Shown: piece by piece, positions 1-11,189 of the stretch
Position numbering within the stretch: the first letter of the stretch is position 1
Layout: each line of letters begins with the position of its first letter
Source of the DNA: Odontocerum albicorne
Lineage: Eukaryota; Arthropoda; Insecta; Trichoptera; Odontoceridae
Reading direction: 5' to 3'
DNA: 64,000 nucleotides
Assembly (NCBI GenBank): GCA_949825065.1
Contig: OX463859.1
Location: 17,007,220-17,071,219, forward strand
Program-made: the position numbers and the translations under genes
The notes under the pieces: model-generated
The model's input: only the letters and a program-made list of their open reading frames with translations
What the model was told of the DNA's origin: nothing
Databases searched by the model: none

Positions 1-1519
1 TATAACGATAGCTCCAATCTTTCTTATTTCTTGAACAATGTAATCCAGCCCTCCATGCTGGACTTACCATATAAAATTCCAATATAAATTTTTTTATAGA
101 CTTTGTTTAAATCAAATTTTTCTTCATCCTTGGTTTTTGTTTAATTCTAATATATTTTGTTTCTTAGAATATGTTTAAATCGAATGTCCCTGTATTATTC
201 AGAATTCAGAATTTGTTTAAATCAAATGTTCCTGTTTTATTAGTATAGTTCATATTTTTTTTCTTTACTAAGATTTTATTTAAATGCTATCTTCTTCTAT
301 GTTTGGTCGTTGTGTAATTTCAATATTAGTCTTCTCGTGGACAGATAATTTATTTTCTTTTTAAAAAAAATACTATAATGTTTAATTTGTACCCCAATTG
401 AAATACTGAGCCAGCGTCAGAAGTTTTGACAGTTTGCTTTCATGTGAACACTGGGCTTGTCAAGTCCTAATCTCTTGTTTCTAAGGGACAGATTTTCACC
501 TTCCTGAAACCAACCCTATTTTAGCATGTCTTTATTCCTCCCTTGCAAATCCCTCAACCTTGGAACTTGCAAAGTAAATAAAACTAGGAACTAAGGTAAC
601 TTTATGTTATCCGGTCTGAATTCAGTTGCAAGGAAAATATATGACTCTACCTGTCAACTTGATGAAGAATAATTCTCTCTTGAAATAGAATTGCTAAAGG
701 TGAGAAAGTTTACTAACAAATATAATTTTGTGTCAGAAGTACTTTAAATAGTTGTTCATGTATTTTATTCTATTCCAGTTATAGAAAGATAAAAAAATGA
801 GATCTTTAGTTGTTTAATTCGTATACGCATCTTATTGAATGATGTTCTCGTTGTATATACTACTCGTACAACCTGGTGTGGATATTGCCTCTTATTTGTT
901 TATTTAAAACAATATTGAAACTGCACTGAACAATATTGCAAGTGTATTGCCAAATGGCATTTGTTTCAACCAACTATAAAATTGTTTTACAAAATTTTAA
1001 AAGTATCTTCCCAACATACATTGAACTGTTTTACAAAGTTTTAAATGAAAGTTGAATCATTTATACTATTGAAATAAAAAAAACTAAACATTTATAAAAT
1101 ATATTAAAAAAAAAATACAAATTTAACAAGGTCTTCGATTACCAGGAGAATTAAGAAAATATAAAAGGATGATGGAAATCCAAGAAAATATCAAATGTAC
1201 AATAATATAATGTTTAATTTGCCTTTGGAAGCACGTCAAACGTGGTACGTGTTTTATACAATCCGATCGATTACTTGTTTCAGAGTGCATGGACAGTAGT
1301 TTACGACTTAAAAATTATATTCTTACAACCAAACGAAAGGGTGTTGTAGAAGCCTTAAGTGATTACCAGACATATACCCTTTTTAAAATAAAACGGGTAC
1401 TAACGAGAACCAATCCCGCGACCTCCGGGGTCTATAGGAGCTGGAAACATGTGGCATAGTGATGAAGTATAATAAATGGAATAACAAAATATTCTTGTCA
1501 ATTATTTTCTCTAATATAA
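1..1519. other. unannotated AT-rich sequence
   Basis: I see no gene, RNA or recognisable repeat here. The sequence is A/T-rich with many short homopolymer runs and stops in all frames. One copy of the octamer TACTCGTA lies at 861-868 (see findings). Confidence 0.6.
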
Positions 1520-1895
1520 TCGTCGCCGTGACTGGACCTCATAGTCGAGGATATCTTCGCCATTGCAATGTAAATTCAATTGGAAAGCAAAGCTGTGCCG
1601 TGGAGTTTGTTGAATGAGTGAGCCATTGCACAGCCACTGTACTGGATCCGATGGCACACCTGAAATGAGATACTCGGAGCACACCGACATGTATTTTTTT
1701 TAAGAATATATATGACCAAAGTCATCGGCATCCCTATACCTCCGAACAATAAGCGGAAAAAATACCTGTGTCATTCGAGGGGAGAAGCATAGCGCGAGAT
1801 TCGAACTGGCAACCTTCCGTACGGAAATCCAGTCCGTTACCGCGGGGCATGCTCCTCTATAACTCGACCATACCAATATAGAGTACAAAAAATTA
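1520..1895 (-). mobile_element. SINE-B copy 1 (tRNA-derived SINE)
   Basis: Read on the minus strand, the element starts near 1890 with a tRNA-like head: an A-box-like stretch (tggtcgagttatagagg) and a B-box-like agttcgaatct near 1800. A body with cctcgaatgacac follows, and the 3' part ends near 1520 in a segment related to cctcgtagtcgaagat. The same order recurs at 19139-19625 and 51935-52310, and a head/body fragment lies at 7728-7862. The 3' segment is also shared with the LINE fragment at 53090-53460. The distance between the A- and B-like boxes is longer than in a normal tRNA gene, so this is a retroposed derivative and not a functional tRNA. Confidence 0.75.
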
Positions 1896-2054
1896 AAACC
1901 CAAACCAGAAACAAATTTGTACATAACTAACATAATTTTTATTATTTCTTATAAATTGATGCACAAACATGACTTCTCTAACAATTATCATACAATACTT
2001 GTATCATATAAACATGATTCTAACGAGCAATGTCTTAAATAAAATATTTGATTA

Positions 2055-2345
2055 TACTATATTGTATATGAACACTACACATACTATATACACTACACTT
2101 CACCTAAAGTCGAATGTGTTACCATCACATATCGGAAGGTTTCTTTGTAGCTCGACTTCCCTTGGTAAGTGTTCATACCTTTTTTTTAACAAATGTGTTT
2201 TTCTAAATATACGCGAGGTAGTATCTAATTTAATGGCCGTACCCACCCCTTTCTATCCTGAACTCATTTTGTGATATTTTTAATTTGCCAATAAAAGTGG
2301 ATTTAAATTTCGAGTTAAAGCGCCCTTGAGTAGAGTATACTCTCT
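2055..2345 (+). mobile_element. LINE-A 3' UTR fragment
   Basis: This segment matches 35200-35520 in order and wording. Shared words include cactacac, atcacatatcgga, tgtttttctaaa and agcgccctt. At 35 kb the same sequence lies downstream of a LINE C-terminal coding remnant, so this is a detached 3' UTR piece of the same retrotransposon. A shorter related stretch lies near 58965-59010. There is no coding potential. Confidence 0.6.
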
Positions 2346-3019
2346 TAACGATGCTTTATTAATTGTCCTTTTATTAAATTATATAAATATATAAAATTAC
2401 TTAATATTGACGCGTGTAGAATTCTTTCCCCTATTTTTACCCCTCAAGGAGGTGTAAAAAAAGGCGAAGAAATCGCAGAAAACGGAGTTGTTTCGAATGA
2501 TTCCGTTCTGGATATAGTTGCCGATAAATGTGCGATAGGCGCTTGTCAAAATGGCGTTGATTGATTTTTCTCGAAACACTCGTTATAGAGGTGGGAAAAT
2601 TTGCACGTGTAGTCTTACACTATATAGTATTTGCTGGAAACGTACAAGTACGTGGAAATATTTGATTTATTTTATTCGTTTCTTTTTGTATTGTTTTGAA
2701 TAATGTGACATTTCAAAGGGAAGAATTGTCTCTTTGCATCCTTTTCGATAACATCCCCATGAACAATTTATTTCTTTCGGGTATTATGATTCTTCAATAT
2801 TCAAATATCTGTCCTTGGCATCATTTTAAATAGTAAATATAAATTTGGTTATCATATTAAGAGTATTTTTTATATGTTAATCAAATTCTAGGATTTATAA
2901 GATCTCTTGATACCTTATTAAGAGTATGAATTTTGCCCGTGACTCCATCTCACATTTTTTTAAATTGATACACTTGTATTTAAGCTTTAAAAGAAATCAA
3001 CGCACCTGTTTGTATACAA
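2346..3019. other. unannotated AT-rich sequence
   Basis: No gene or clear repeat recognised. The short open frame on the minus strand at 2397-2579 has no family signature. Confidence 0.5.
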
Positions 3020-3165
3020 ATTGCTAACAAGAAAAATAACAAATCCTTTGTTGTCGACAAATTTTTGTTTAATGCACCGCCCAATTATTATTTACGCTAT
3101 CGTGAATTAAGATTGCTTCCTTTGTCGTATTTAGGAACTGAACTGATAAAAACATCGTCGCTAGT
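3020..3165 (+). repeat. dispersed repeat X, copy 1
   Basis: About 140 bases align by eye to 10311-10455, sharing acaaa(t/c)ttttgtttaatg, tttacgc(t/c)atcgtgaat and aactga(a/g)ctgata. Divergence is high, roughly a fifth to a quarter. The function is unknown; it is probably a fragment of an old interspersed element. Confidence 0.55.
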
Positions 3166-5074
3166 ATGATCAAATGAATTTTAATAAACACATAAATTCT
3201 CATTAAATTTTCGTGGTTTAGAATACATTAACAATATAAAATATTTCTAATGGAAAATTCCTCAAAATGCTACTAGCAATAAATAATTTTGGAAAAGCAA
3301 TAACAACGCACTTAACAGTCGCGCGCATCCATGCTCGTTCATCTGAGCATAGCTGCTAATTTATAGGCCAGTAGCTCACCCGCAACTATAAATTTAAAGT
3401 GGCTGCGAGCTCCCAGTAGCATGCTACGGTTAGCGGTCAATATATTATTTGCAACTACCATCCTCAAAGTGATTCTGTTGATCTTTTTGGTGAAACAGTA
3501 TTAAAATCAACGTGGGTTTTGCATTTTGGTGAAAAACAAAACATTTGAATTTGAAACAATTATTTGCATCGTAAATATAAAACACAATTTGTTTTGCACA
3601 TTCAATGAACAACCAATTTTATATATAATATGTTGGCGCAACATAATTGAAAATCGGTTATATTCTTGGCTTAGTTTAAAGATCGCATAACTTTTAACCG
3701 GGAGGATTTTGGGTTCGTTTCCCAATAAAAATGGTCCCATACTTATTTAAAAATGGTCCCATACTAGTTTTTACGAGTAATAAAATACATTTAAACATCT
3801 TTATTGTTGATTGGAAAAAATATCATAAAGCTATAAAATAAGTGAGTTTTTACTGTATATAACGGAAAAATATAATTTTTAACCTGTCATGATAAACACA
3901 TTCAGTGCTGAAAACGCTTATTCATATAGGCTTTTTCTGGGTGCTCAAAACACCTATCAACGTTCTATTTCCAATTTTTTGGAGTAAATTGAAAAACAAG
4001 TGAGTCCAAAGTGACCTTACGGTACTGATAGGGTTTGTAAGGGTTATATGGTGGGATTATACTTGTTTTTTTTTTAACAGCACAGCAGTCAACGTGTTTA
4101 TCTTTGGCTGCTGTGTAAGGATTGGAATGTGATAGTTTTAGATCCTTATGCATATGTTATCTTAGAAAAGTTTGATTAAGATTAACACATTGTTTACGGT
4201 ATGCACAAATTTGTGCATTTCAGAAACCCTTTTATTGCCACGGTATGCACATAATATTTGTGTATTTCGGTTACGTTCAACTTCATACATAAAAAAACAC
4301 ATGATAAACTTCTTATTTCTTCTGTCGTATTTGCTTTGCTTATTTTTTTTTAATAAACACATATTTTTACTAAATATTTTTAATAAACAATATAGTATTT
4401 TTAATAAACACCCCCGTAAACAGGAGACACTAAAATTAAAACATGTCGGATACTGTAGGTGTATACAGTTGTAAACCTCGCACCCGCATGGGCTTACTTC
4501 AAATAGCGACTTAAAAATAATAACATACAACTATTGTATTATATCTTCTTTGTATACAGTATACCCTGACAGGTGTATTGCTATGTGGCAATCTCTTACA
4601 ACGTAAACGGACGTCTGTCATGATGAGTTCATGCTATTGTAATACCCTATTAGTAGTAAAAAAACTACACGAACTGAATTGTTTTCGTTTATTCGTCAAG
4701 TTTATTTGTTTTATATTATGTTAGGCTGAGCCTTTTTAGTATTATTTGCTATATTTTTTAAATTTAAATCTGTTGAATTTAAGGGATTTTCATTCTTGCG
4801 TTAAGTGAGTAGGAAGAATCGTTGCAAATATATTCAATGGGTGAATATGATAGAGGGCCGTTGAAGGGGGTTTGTGCGACACAAAGCACCATCAATCATT
4901 TGGTTCACTCGGCACTTCAAGGAAAGGTATTGTTTCAGGATTCAACATCACGTGCAGATATTATTTGTTTTTATTTGGTTTATCCTTAATTTCTAAAAAA
5001 ATATCGAACAGTAGGCAAAATTAGTGTACAATTATCAGCTATAGGAAGGATAGACGACGCCTTTGATTTAATAA
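3166..5074. other. unannotated AT-rich sequence
   Basis: No gene recognised. A weak direct duplication lies at 4194-4272, and a short run of the word tttttaataaaca recurs at about 4350-4410. The overlapping open frames on both strands at 4162-4530 contain no conserved motif. Confidence 0.5.
4194..4272. repeat. short direct duplication, two units of about 45 bp
   Basis: The word acggtatgcaca followed by a tttgtg(c/t)atttc stretch appears twice, about 45 bases apart. The units have diverged by several substitutions and a small indel. Confidence 0.5.
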
Positions 5075-5487
5075 GTACTCTGGAATCAGTTACAAACCAA
5101 TATAAGACTCGCTCCGTCCTTGGCATGCTTTAAGAAGCGACTGAAAAAACTCTTAGTTTCTAGTCAGTAAAATAACGTGTTTCATTCCTGATTTTTCTTT
5201 TCCTTTCCTCTCCACCATCCTTTCCTTTCCTTTTGATTGATGATATCTCACTTTATATGAAAAATAGTGTTCGGGTGATTGTCCGTCTTTGTGGGGTTTG
5301 TGGGCATGTTCTCACGTATATGTTTATGGATTTCGTGGGGATGGATAGTCATTTGAATGATTTATGCGACCACGTAACTTGCTTCATTTACTTTTGTCTG
5401 GTTGGTTGGAAGAGATTGCCGCCTGGCAATAAGCCCGCCAGATTGTATTGCAATAAAAGTGTTAAATAAATAAATAAATAAATATCA
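5075..5487 (+). mobile_element. LINE-A 3' end, copy 1
   Basis: The first part encodes the C-terminus of a non-LTR retrotransposon ORF. Around 5078 the translation reads WNQLQTNIRLAPSL, followed by FKKRLKKLL and a stop; the 'lWNxLP...FKxxLK' ending is common in insect LINE ORF2 proteins. The 3' UTR follows and ends in a hairpin-like tail (tggaagagattgcc ... aataagcccgccag, about 5405-5443). The element terminates in a (TAAA)n microsatellite at 5463-5484, the expected 3' tail. The copy is 5'-truncated. From 5268 on it is nearly identical to 9766-9980 (about five differences in roughly 215 bases), which suggests recent activity. Confidence 0.8.
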
Positions 5488-5995
5488 AAATATGCTAAGA
5501 GAATAGTCCACAGTTGTATTTTGATACCAAATTTGTTGTATTGGAGTGAACCGTGGACCTGGAAAGAGACAAAGAGGTGCCAATAAAATGCTGTGGAAGT
5601 GTCTTGAGACGAATACGTGGAGTGATCGCCTGTGACAGAATGTGGAATGGAGTCATAAGAGAACCTAAAGCTGATATATCGAATAAAACAAAGAGCATGG
5701 TGCGATGGTTTGGGTATTTGGTACGAATGAATTAAGAAATACAAACAAAACAGATATATGGTGCAAATATGAGGGGAGGACTTGTAAGAGGAAGATTGAA
5801 TATAATAGAGTTGGCTCAAGTGGATTATACTTTGAAAGAAGGAAATAAAGAAAGTCAGAGAAATTGTAGAAGTTTTATGAGAAGGTGTATGGATGTAGAA
5901 AAAGCCTTGGGATGTACGTCAAGATAGAACTTTCTGGCGTTCGGTCCTCTGCCTATCACGGCAGTGAAATAGCAGGCTTTAAACTATCCTGTTAT
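5488..5995 (+). mobile_element. LINE-C copy 1, reverse-transcriptase C-terminal remnant
   Basis: The segment is a broken reading frame of an RTE-like LINE C-terminus. Recognisable are a 'LIPNLLYWSEPWT'-like stretch (family LLYGSETWT), RWFGYLVRMN (family RWFGHVxRM) around 5703-5735, and the last codons ending in a tctgcctatcacggcagtgaaatag-like terminus near 5950-5970. Stops and indels make it non-functional. The same terminal signature recurs on both strands at many loci in this window, and the 12.9-13.8 kb minisatellite derives from it. It begins directly after the (TAAA)n tail of a LINE-A copy. Confidence 0.75.
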
Positions 5996-6334
5996 TGTCC
6001 TGGTTTCACTCATGGTAACGTCAACATATCTAGCACGTGAAGAACTACTCCAAACTGGGGCTGTTTATTCCGCTGCTGACCAGTAAAGTGCACGAGCTGA
6101 CACTCTGATTGTGTGTGGTTGTGCTCCTCATGACATCTTAGTCAGTATCCGATGGATGTTATTTCTAGTACTGACATTATTTTTTGAACTGGTACCGTGT
6201 TGTTTGAAAGATAAGGTACGATTAATGAAGCTGAAGACAATGGTGTCTCCTCTTCACTATATTTAATATGTCTCATTCGCCAATTCGGGTATGTTAAAGG
6301 GTATTAAAAAAAAGAATAACTTATCCATAATCAT
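5996..6334. other. unannotated sequence
   Basis: No gene or repeat family recognised. Confidence 0.5.
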
Positions 6335-6535
6335 TGCAACACCAGATATTCTTGACAAAGCACGCATTTATTCGACTCCTATCATTGTTTTGTTATTGTC
6401 CAGACTTCACTTCCACTTCAAGGTGAGCACTAACACACCACTATATGGAATCATTTTTTAAGATTTAGTAATTATTTGAGGGGAAAATACAGTTCTAAGT
6501 GCACAGCTGATCTTGACCCGCCTTTCAATATATTT
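6335..6535 (+). repeat. dispersed repeat Q, copy 1
   Basis: About 200 bases match the reverse complement of 10738-10945. Shared words are accagata, gtctagacttcactt (here gtccagacttcactt) and aaaatacagttctaagtgcac. The two copies are therefore inverted relative to each other, about 4.2 kb apart. No coding signature is present. Confidence 0.65.
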
Positions 6536-7294
6536 TCCTGTCTTACCCTCTCTCTAAAACAAGCTTTCTAGATATCAAAATTCTAACACTCGTTTGAGTA
6601 TTTCGTTGTTCTCCAATACGTTATAATTACACATAAGATTACTTTTTCAAAAAACATTTCTTTTGACTTCTTAAATTGAAAAATGTGTTCTTAAGTTTGT
6701 TTCCAAACATTATTTCTTAATGTTCAATTTTTACTTACATACATCAAGACTGTCACCAATACATACTTCGGGAAGCAACATGCTTAATTTCTATTTTCAA
6801 AAAGGATATTTAAACGAAAATTTAAAAAAAAGTTACTTATTTGAAGAAGGTTGTTTATTTTTTTAGAAGGCAATAATATACAATTTATCTTGTAACAATT
6901 TGTTTCGCTTTCTCTGATTCTTTCATTCTTTAATATTTCTTTGTTACAATAATATTCAAGTACATGCCAACATCATGAACCAATTTTTTGGAGGGAGATA
7001 CAAAGGAAATTTCCATTTTCATCTATTTCAAAGCTGTCACTAGCAGTTTTCTTGACGTATAAAGAACATCTTATTCTTCTAGGAAGAAGACATCTTTCAC
7101 CCTATTTCATTTTCAAAGCGACAGTGCTTATTTTTAAACGTTATAAATTACGTTCTTTTGATAAATTTAAACATGACACGTTCATATCTTCACGCCGTGT
7201 CTATTACAATAGAGAAAAAAGATCTTCACACGTATCTTTAAGTAAAACACACAAATTTAACTACCTTCACATTTATCCCTCTCGTTATGCATAA
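6536..7294. other. unannotated AT-rich sequence
   Basis: No gene or repeat family recognised. The 80-codon open frame at 7052-7294 has no familiar motif. Confidence 0.5.
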
Positions 7295-7418
7295 TATTTT
7301 ATTATTCGTGATTTTCACTATACCATATTTCAAAATATTTTATTATTCGTGATTTTCACTATACCTTATTTCAAAATATTTTTTTATTCGTGATTTTCAT
7401 TATACCTTATTTCAAAAT
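7295..7418. repeat. 41-bp tandem repeat, three units
   Basis: Three consecutive units share attattcgtgattttcact and tacc(a/t)tatttcaaaat. They are offset by exactly 41 bases, with only a few substitutions. The high similarity indicates a young local expansion. Confidence 0.9.
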
Positions 7419-7727
7419 CTAGTCCACTTGATCTAGCCACGTTCTAATCAGCCTACCTCTTCAACGCACAGCTTGCACTTCTAACTTGTGTATTCATTTA
7501 ACCATTCAAGCAACATTTAAGCTAATTTGCGTTATTCTAAAAAATATAACATCCCTTTATAAACAATTTTATGAATTCAACTTTAAGATTAAATTAACCA
7601 TACAAGAAATTTCTTACTGTGATATTTTTAGACTTAACTGATTAAAGTTCATTTAATCCATGTTTCTAGAAATAAAGAAACGTGTTTTATAATTTACACA
7701 TTCGTTTGTTTATTTTTTTAAAGAATA

Positions 7728-7862
7728 AATATGATCGAAGTCGTAAGTATTTTTATACCCCCGAATACTAGATGGAAAAAGAATATATGTCATTCGAGGG
7801 CTATAGCACATCACGGGGATCGAACCGGCGACCTTCCACATGTAAGTCCAGCACCTTGTACA
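7728..7862 (-). mobile_element. SINE-B copy 2, head and body only
   Basis: On the minus strand a clean B box, ggttcgatcccc, lies at 7815-7826. It is followed by the SINE-B body, with the ctcgaatgaca word near 7790-7800. The 3' half that joins LINE-B-like sequence in the other copies is missing, and the A-box side is truncated near 7860. Confidence 0.65.
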
Positions 7863-7869
7863 TTAAGTT

Positions 7870-8419
7870 TTAGGAAGTCTTTAAAAGTTTTCAATATTTA
7901 CCAACTGGTAAATAATTGATTTTATGTACACAATTTGTTTACTAGCATTGATCCTCTCTATCAATAAAATGCATCAGTCACCGTATATAATATAAACATC
8001 ACTATACCAGGTGTTTTTTTTTCGATTTGTAGAACTGATTTTTTTTTTCAATTCTCGTATATATCATATAAACTGTTCATTACCAGCAAAATTCACCGAA
8101 ACAGGGGATTTTAGGTAGTTAGATCTTAGAAATATGGAAATTTTTGAAACTCTATATTTTTAAATATTTTATTGTGTTTTCTCGAAATTATTTCGATACG
8201 TTCTTTATTAGAAATTCAAGAAAGAGAAAATTCTATAGCTACTAATTTGTTCTCGTCTTAAACTTCTAAATTGTATTATGCACTTTTGTTGAATAGATTA
8301 TACTCGTATATGTATGCGCATATGTAAATGTAGATGGTTTTTAATAGATATATGGTTTTAAACTTGCAATTAAAAGGAATCTTAATTAAAAAATATTTGC
8401 GCTAAAAATCGGATCACAT
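7870..8419. other. unannotated AT-rich sequence
   Basis: No gene or repeat family recognised. One TACTCGTA octamer lies at 8301-8308. Confidence 0.5.
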
Positions 8420-8583
8420 AGATACACTAGTAACCTTTCCCAACGCCAAAAGTTGAAGGGTTCCTTCACACCAAACAGCGTGAAGGAACCCTTCAACACA
8501 ACACTATACCGCGATGTTCTATAAAAACCAACAATATCACAGCAATCCTTTAATCGCTGCTATGGGGGCATTTTTTTATCCAT
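8420..8583 (+). mobile_element. LINE-E copy, upstream half of a split copy
   Basis: The sequence from about 8440 to 8575 corresponds to 36040-36175 and 17483-17575: cacaccaaacagcgtg, then caacactatacc, then gttctataaaa(a/g)ccaaca, then a ggggg stretch. This is the C-terminal coding end of a Jockey-like LINE. The copy is interrupted at about 8583 by an inverted LINE-F fragment and resumes at 9090. An unusual perfect palindrome sits inside it at 8452-8497. Confidence 0.7.
8452..8497. repeat. perfect 18-bp inverted repeat with 10-base loop
   Basis: The left arm gttgaagggttccttcac and the right arm gtgaaggaacccttcaac are exact reverse complements around the loop accaaacagc. The sister LINE-E copy at 36050-36110 has the loop and a right-arm equivalent but no palindromic left arm. 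The palindrome is therefore specific to this copy. Confidence 0.9.
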
Positions 8584-9089
8584 TTTGCACGGATTTCTCC
8601 TGTTACACAAAGAGGGTCTGCTTCTAGCGTTAGGTTATTCGTTAGGAAGAATATCAGCCAGGATTCTTCTCATACTGCTAGACGATACCGAGAATATATC
8701 AACAGTGTCATTCAGTTGGTTCAATATCTCTATACCACGCGTGACTGAGTGTTTAGTCATGATATTCGTCCTGTAAGTTGGTATGTAGAACAGTTGGTAA
8801 TTCCTTGCACGACTATATTTATTGGGTACATATAAACTTAGTGCTTCTAGAATCGCGGGACAGTTTAAACAACCTTGGAAAACCTTAAGTAGGAATATCG
8901 CAATGGATTCTTGCCTTCTTGTTTCGAGGCTTCTGTAGTTACACACCGTGAGAAGTTCGACATGGTGAGCATATTTTGGGTAATCGCCCTTTGTTCTGTA
9001 CCATAGATATCTGAAGATTTTTTTGTATTTGTTCTTTATTGTTTTTATATTTGAGCTGATGAGGAACCCAAACCATAGATGCATATTCT
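8584..9089 (-). mobile_element. LINE-F fragment, RT C-terminal domain, nested in LINE-E
   Basis: A 149-codon open frame on the minus strand (9084 to 8635) resembles the C-terminal part of an R1/Jockey-type non-LTR reverse transcriptase. It starts with FGFLISSN (family LGFxIRN), then an IFRYLWYR-like segment (family FLRYLxYR). SLETRRQESIAIFLLKVFQG (family SLxxRRxxxxxxFLxKxLxG) follows, then NCPAILEALSLYVP and a PTYRTNIMTKHSVTRGIEIL stretch. The frame is open but 5'-truncated; the catalytic palm is absent. A poly-T run at 8573-8579 on the left flank fits the poly-A tail of a minus-strand insertion into LINE-E. Confidence 0.75.
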
Positions 9090-9399
9090 AATTTACGAGC
9101 GTAAATCTGAACAACATTTCCATTATAAGCACATCCATTCGAAGCATAATCTGTTGCCTGACTATTCCACCTTCAGTATTAGCAGGGAAGGTCAAGGTCT
9201 GAGTAAATGTGATGGAATGCAAGTATCGAGAACGAATAAACGTGTGCACTCGTATAAAAAGAAATAAGTAAATTAATTTGTTGTAAGAATTGTTATCTAG
9301 TTACAAGTTAGTATGTACGGGTTAACTGTTTTTAAGAAATTAAAGATTAAAATAAAGTAAACAAAAAAAAATACACGTGGGAAATTAAAATTAAGTTAG
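9090..9399 (+). mobile_element. LINE-E copy, downstream half of a split copy
   Basis: LINE-E resumes at tttacgagcgtaaatct, matching 36180-36200. It continues through the end of the coding region (gttgcctgacta) into the 3' UTR word aaggtctgagtaaatgtgat, which is shared with 17690 and 36285. It ends in A-rich sequence around 9360-9400. Confidence 0.7.
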
Positions 9400-9765
9400 A
9401 TTGTATTTAAAATATACAAATTATAAAAAATATAGATAATAAATAAAAAAGAACTTTCATAGCATAAATATGATTCGATGGACTTTAATTATAAGATACA
9501 TTATCGATTCAATTAGATAAATGGTTGCAGCCCACTTAAATAAATCATAAATATCTATCATGATTTACAAGATTGTACGAGTACTTGTATCAATTTAATA
9601 GCATTAATAAAATTGTGTAGCAATGAGCCATAAATTTAGGTGATCATAAATAAAATTTGGAAACATTAATTTTGTTCTAAGTAACTACGGGTACAAATGG
9701 GTTAGCTGGAGATGGGCTCAAATAAATAAAAGTATTTATAATTTTCATTTCTTTATGTATTTTTT
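9400..9765. other. unannotated AT-rich sequence
   Basis: No gene or repeat family recognised. TACGAGTA occurs at 9576-9583. Confidence 0.5.
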
Positions 9766-9980
9766 ATGTTCGGGTGATTGTCCGTCTTTGTGGGGTTCGT
9801 GGGCATGCTCTCGCGTATATGTTTATGGATTTCGTGGGGATGGATAGTCATTTGAATGATTTATGCGACCACGTAACTTGCTTCATTTACTTTTGTCTGG
9901 TTGGTTGAAAGAGATTGCCACCTGGCAATAAGCCCGCCAGATTGTATTGCAATAAAAGTGTTAAATAAATAAATAAATAT
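9766..9980 (+). mobile_element. LINE-A 3' end, copy 2
   Basis: A short 3' UTR copy begins at tgttcgggtgattgtc and ends with the hairpin-like tail gattgccacctggcaataag and a TAAA-type tail. It differs from 5268-5487 at about five positions. It contains no coding sequence and is an extreme 5' truncation, typical of target-primed reverse transcription. Confidence 0.85.
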
Positions 9981-10310
9981 TGTACTTTTTTTTTGGCTTT
10001 TTACCCTAATTTGGCTGTTTCCAGCCAATGTTGAATTGATTATGTTCATTAAGATTAATGCGCAAGAAAAACCACTATAGGAAGCTCTCTCTTTCTTAAT
10101 TTTACACAATAGATAAACTCTTTATTTACTGATAAAATAAATGACACTTAAGTGTCCTTTACATATAACACTTACAATTATAAAACAACACAAAAGGTTT
10201 TCAAAAAAGAAATGTAAAATTCAGGATACACGTCTTTCAAAATATGACACATGAAAAGACCAAGTTATAGTAAATAACACGGAAATTTTGTAGGTACATA
10301 CATATGCAAA
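9981..10310. other. unannotated sequence
   Basis: No gene or repeat family recognised. Confidence 0.5.
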
Positions 10311-10455
10311 ATGTTGATGGGAAAAATAGCAAACCCTCTGTTGATTGACAAACTTTTGTTTAATGAAGTGATCACTTAACTTATTTACGCCATCGTGAAT
10401 GAATATTGCTTTCGGTATCGTATTTAAGAACTGAGCTGATAGGAACATCATTACT
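10311..10455 (+). repeat. dispersed repeat X, copy 2
   Basis: This is the counterpart of 3020-3165, with the same word order (caaacttttgtttaatg, tttacgccatcgtgaat, aactgagctgata). Confidence 0.55.
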
Positions 10456-10737
10456 TAGACACGGAATGGCCTTGTTGAATAAATGTTTCATATCTTGATG
10501 GATAAATTGAAGATTGAACTTATTAAAAAGCTTTGTAGATATTACTGAGCCACTTCATAGGGAGTATTTTTCCCTTTGTTATTGTACAAGGGTTATAAAA
10601 AAAACATATTTCATTTATTTGACTATGATATATGACTTAATACTCTGATGTATAAGTTAGCCTTCGTTGAGATAAAAAAGTAGTTTCAGGCAAAACAAAT
10701 CTTAACAAGATTTGTGGAAAGATATTGAAGATGTGTT

Positions 10738-10945
10738 CCGCAGGCAAAAGGTCCACCACGGTGCACTTAGAACTGTATTTTCCAATATAACAATTGTAAA
10801 ATCTTCAAAAATCATAGTACACAGTAGTGTGTCAGCGCTCATCTTGATGAGTAGAAGTGAAGTCTAGACATTAACGAAGAGTGATGGATGGGAGAAAAAT
10901 GAATCTAGTAGTAATAAATGTTTAGCAAGGATTATCTGGTATTAT
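10738..10945 (-). repeat. dispersed repeat Q, copy 2
   Basis: Its reverse complement matches 6335-6535, including the shared word acagttctaagtgcac. Fragments outside this core do not align. Confidence 0.65.
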
Positions 10946-10954
10946 TATACATAA

Positions 10955-11060
10955 CAGGGTGTGGGCTGAAAAACATCTGGCGTGGGGTGTATCTTGATTG
11001 GAAGGATCTTGTGAGATAGACCTTTTGATAGCTTCATATCAAATATATTTTCTAATATAT
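10955..11060 (+). repeat. dispersed repeat R, copy 1
   Basis: The copy starts with ggtgtgggctgaaaaacatc, followed by gtggggtgtatct and gaccttttgatagctt. Related copies lie at 18248-18312 (minus), 19690-20000 and 42795-42960. No coding capacity is visible; the family is unidentified. Confidence 0.65.
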
Positions 11061-11189
11061 TGCCTTAACATACAAGAACACATATGAAATTTCAAGACAT
11101 ATATTTTCAAACTTGATTGATATCAATAAACATACTATAAAGTTAGAAAACCAATAACAGCATTACGGATAACAGATGTTTTAGAGTTG

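Noticed and set aside
5463..5484. TAAA microsatellite as an independent repeat
   Set aside because: It is the 3' tail of the LINE-A copy and recurs at the end of the second copy.
5388..5819. 143-codon minus-strand ORF
   Set aside because: It is antisense to the LINE-A tail and LINE-C coding remnant on the plus strand.
7728..7862. Authentic tRNA gene at ggttcgatcccc
   Set aside because: Spacing between boxes and the attached body are those of SINE-B; acceptor pairing is absent.
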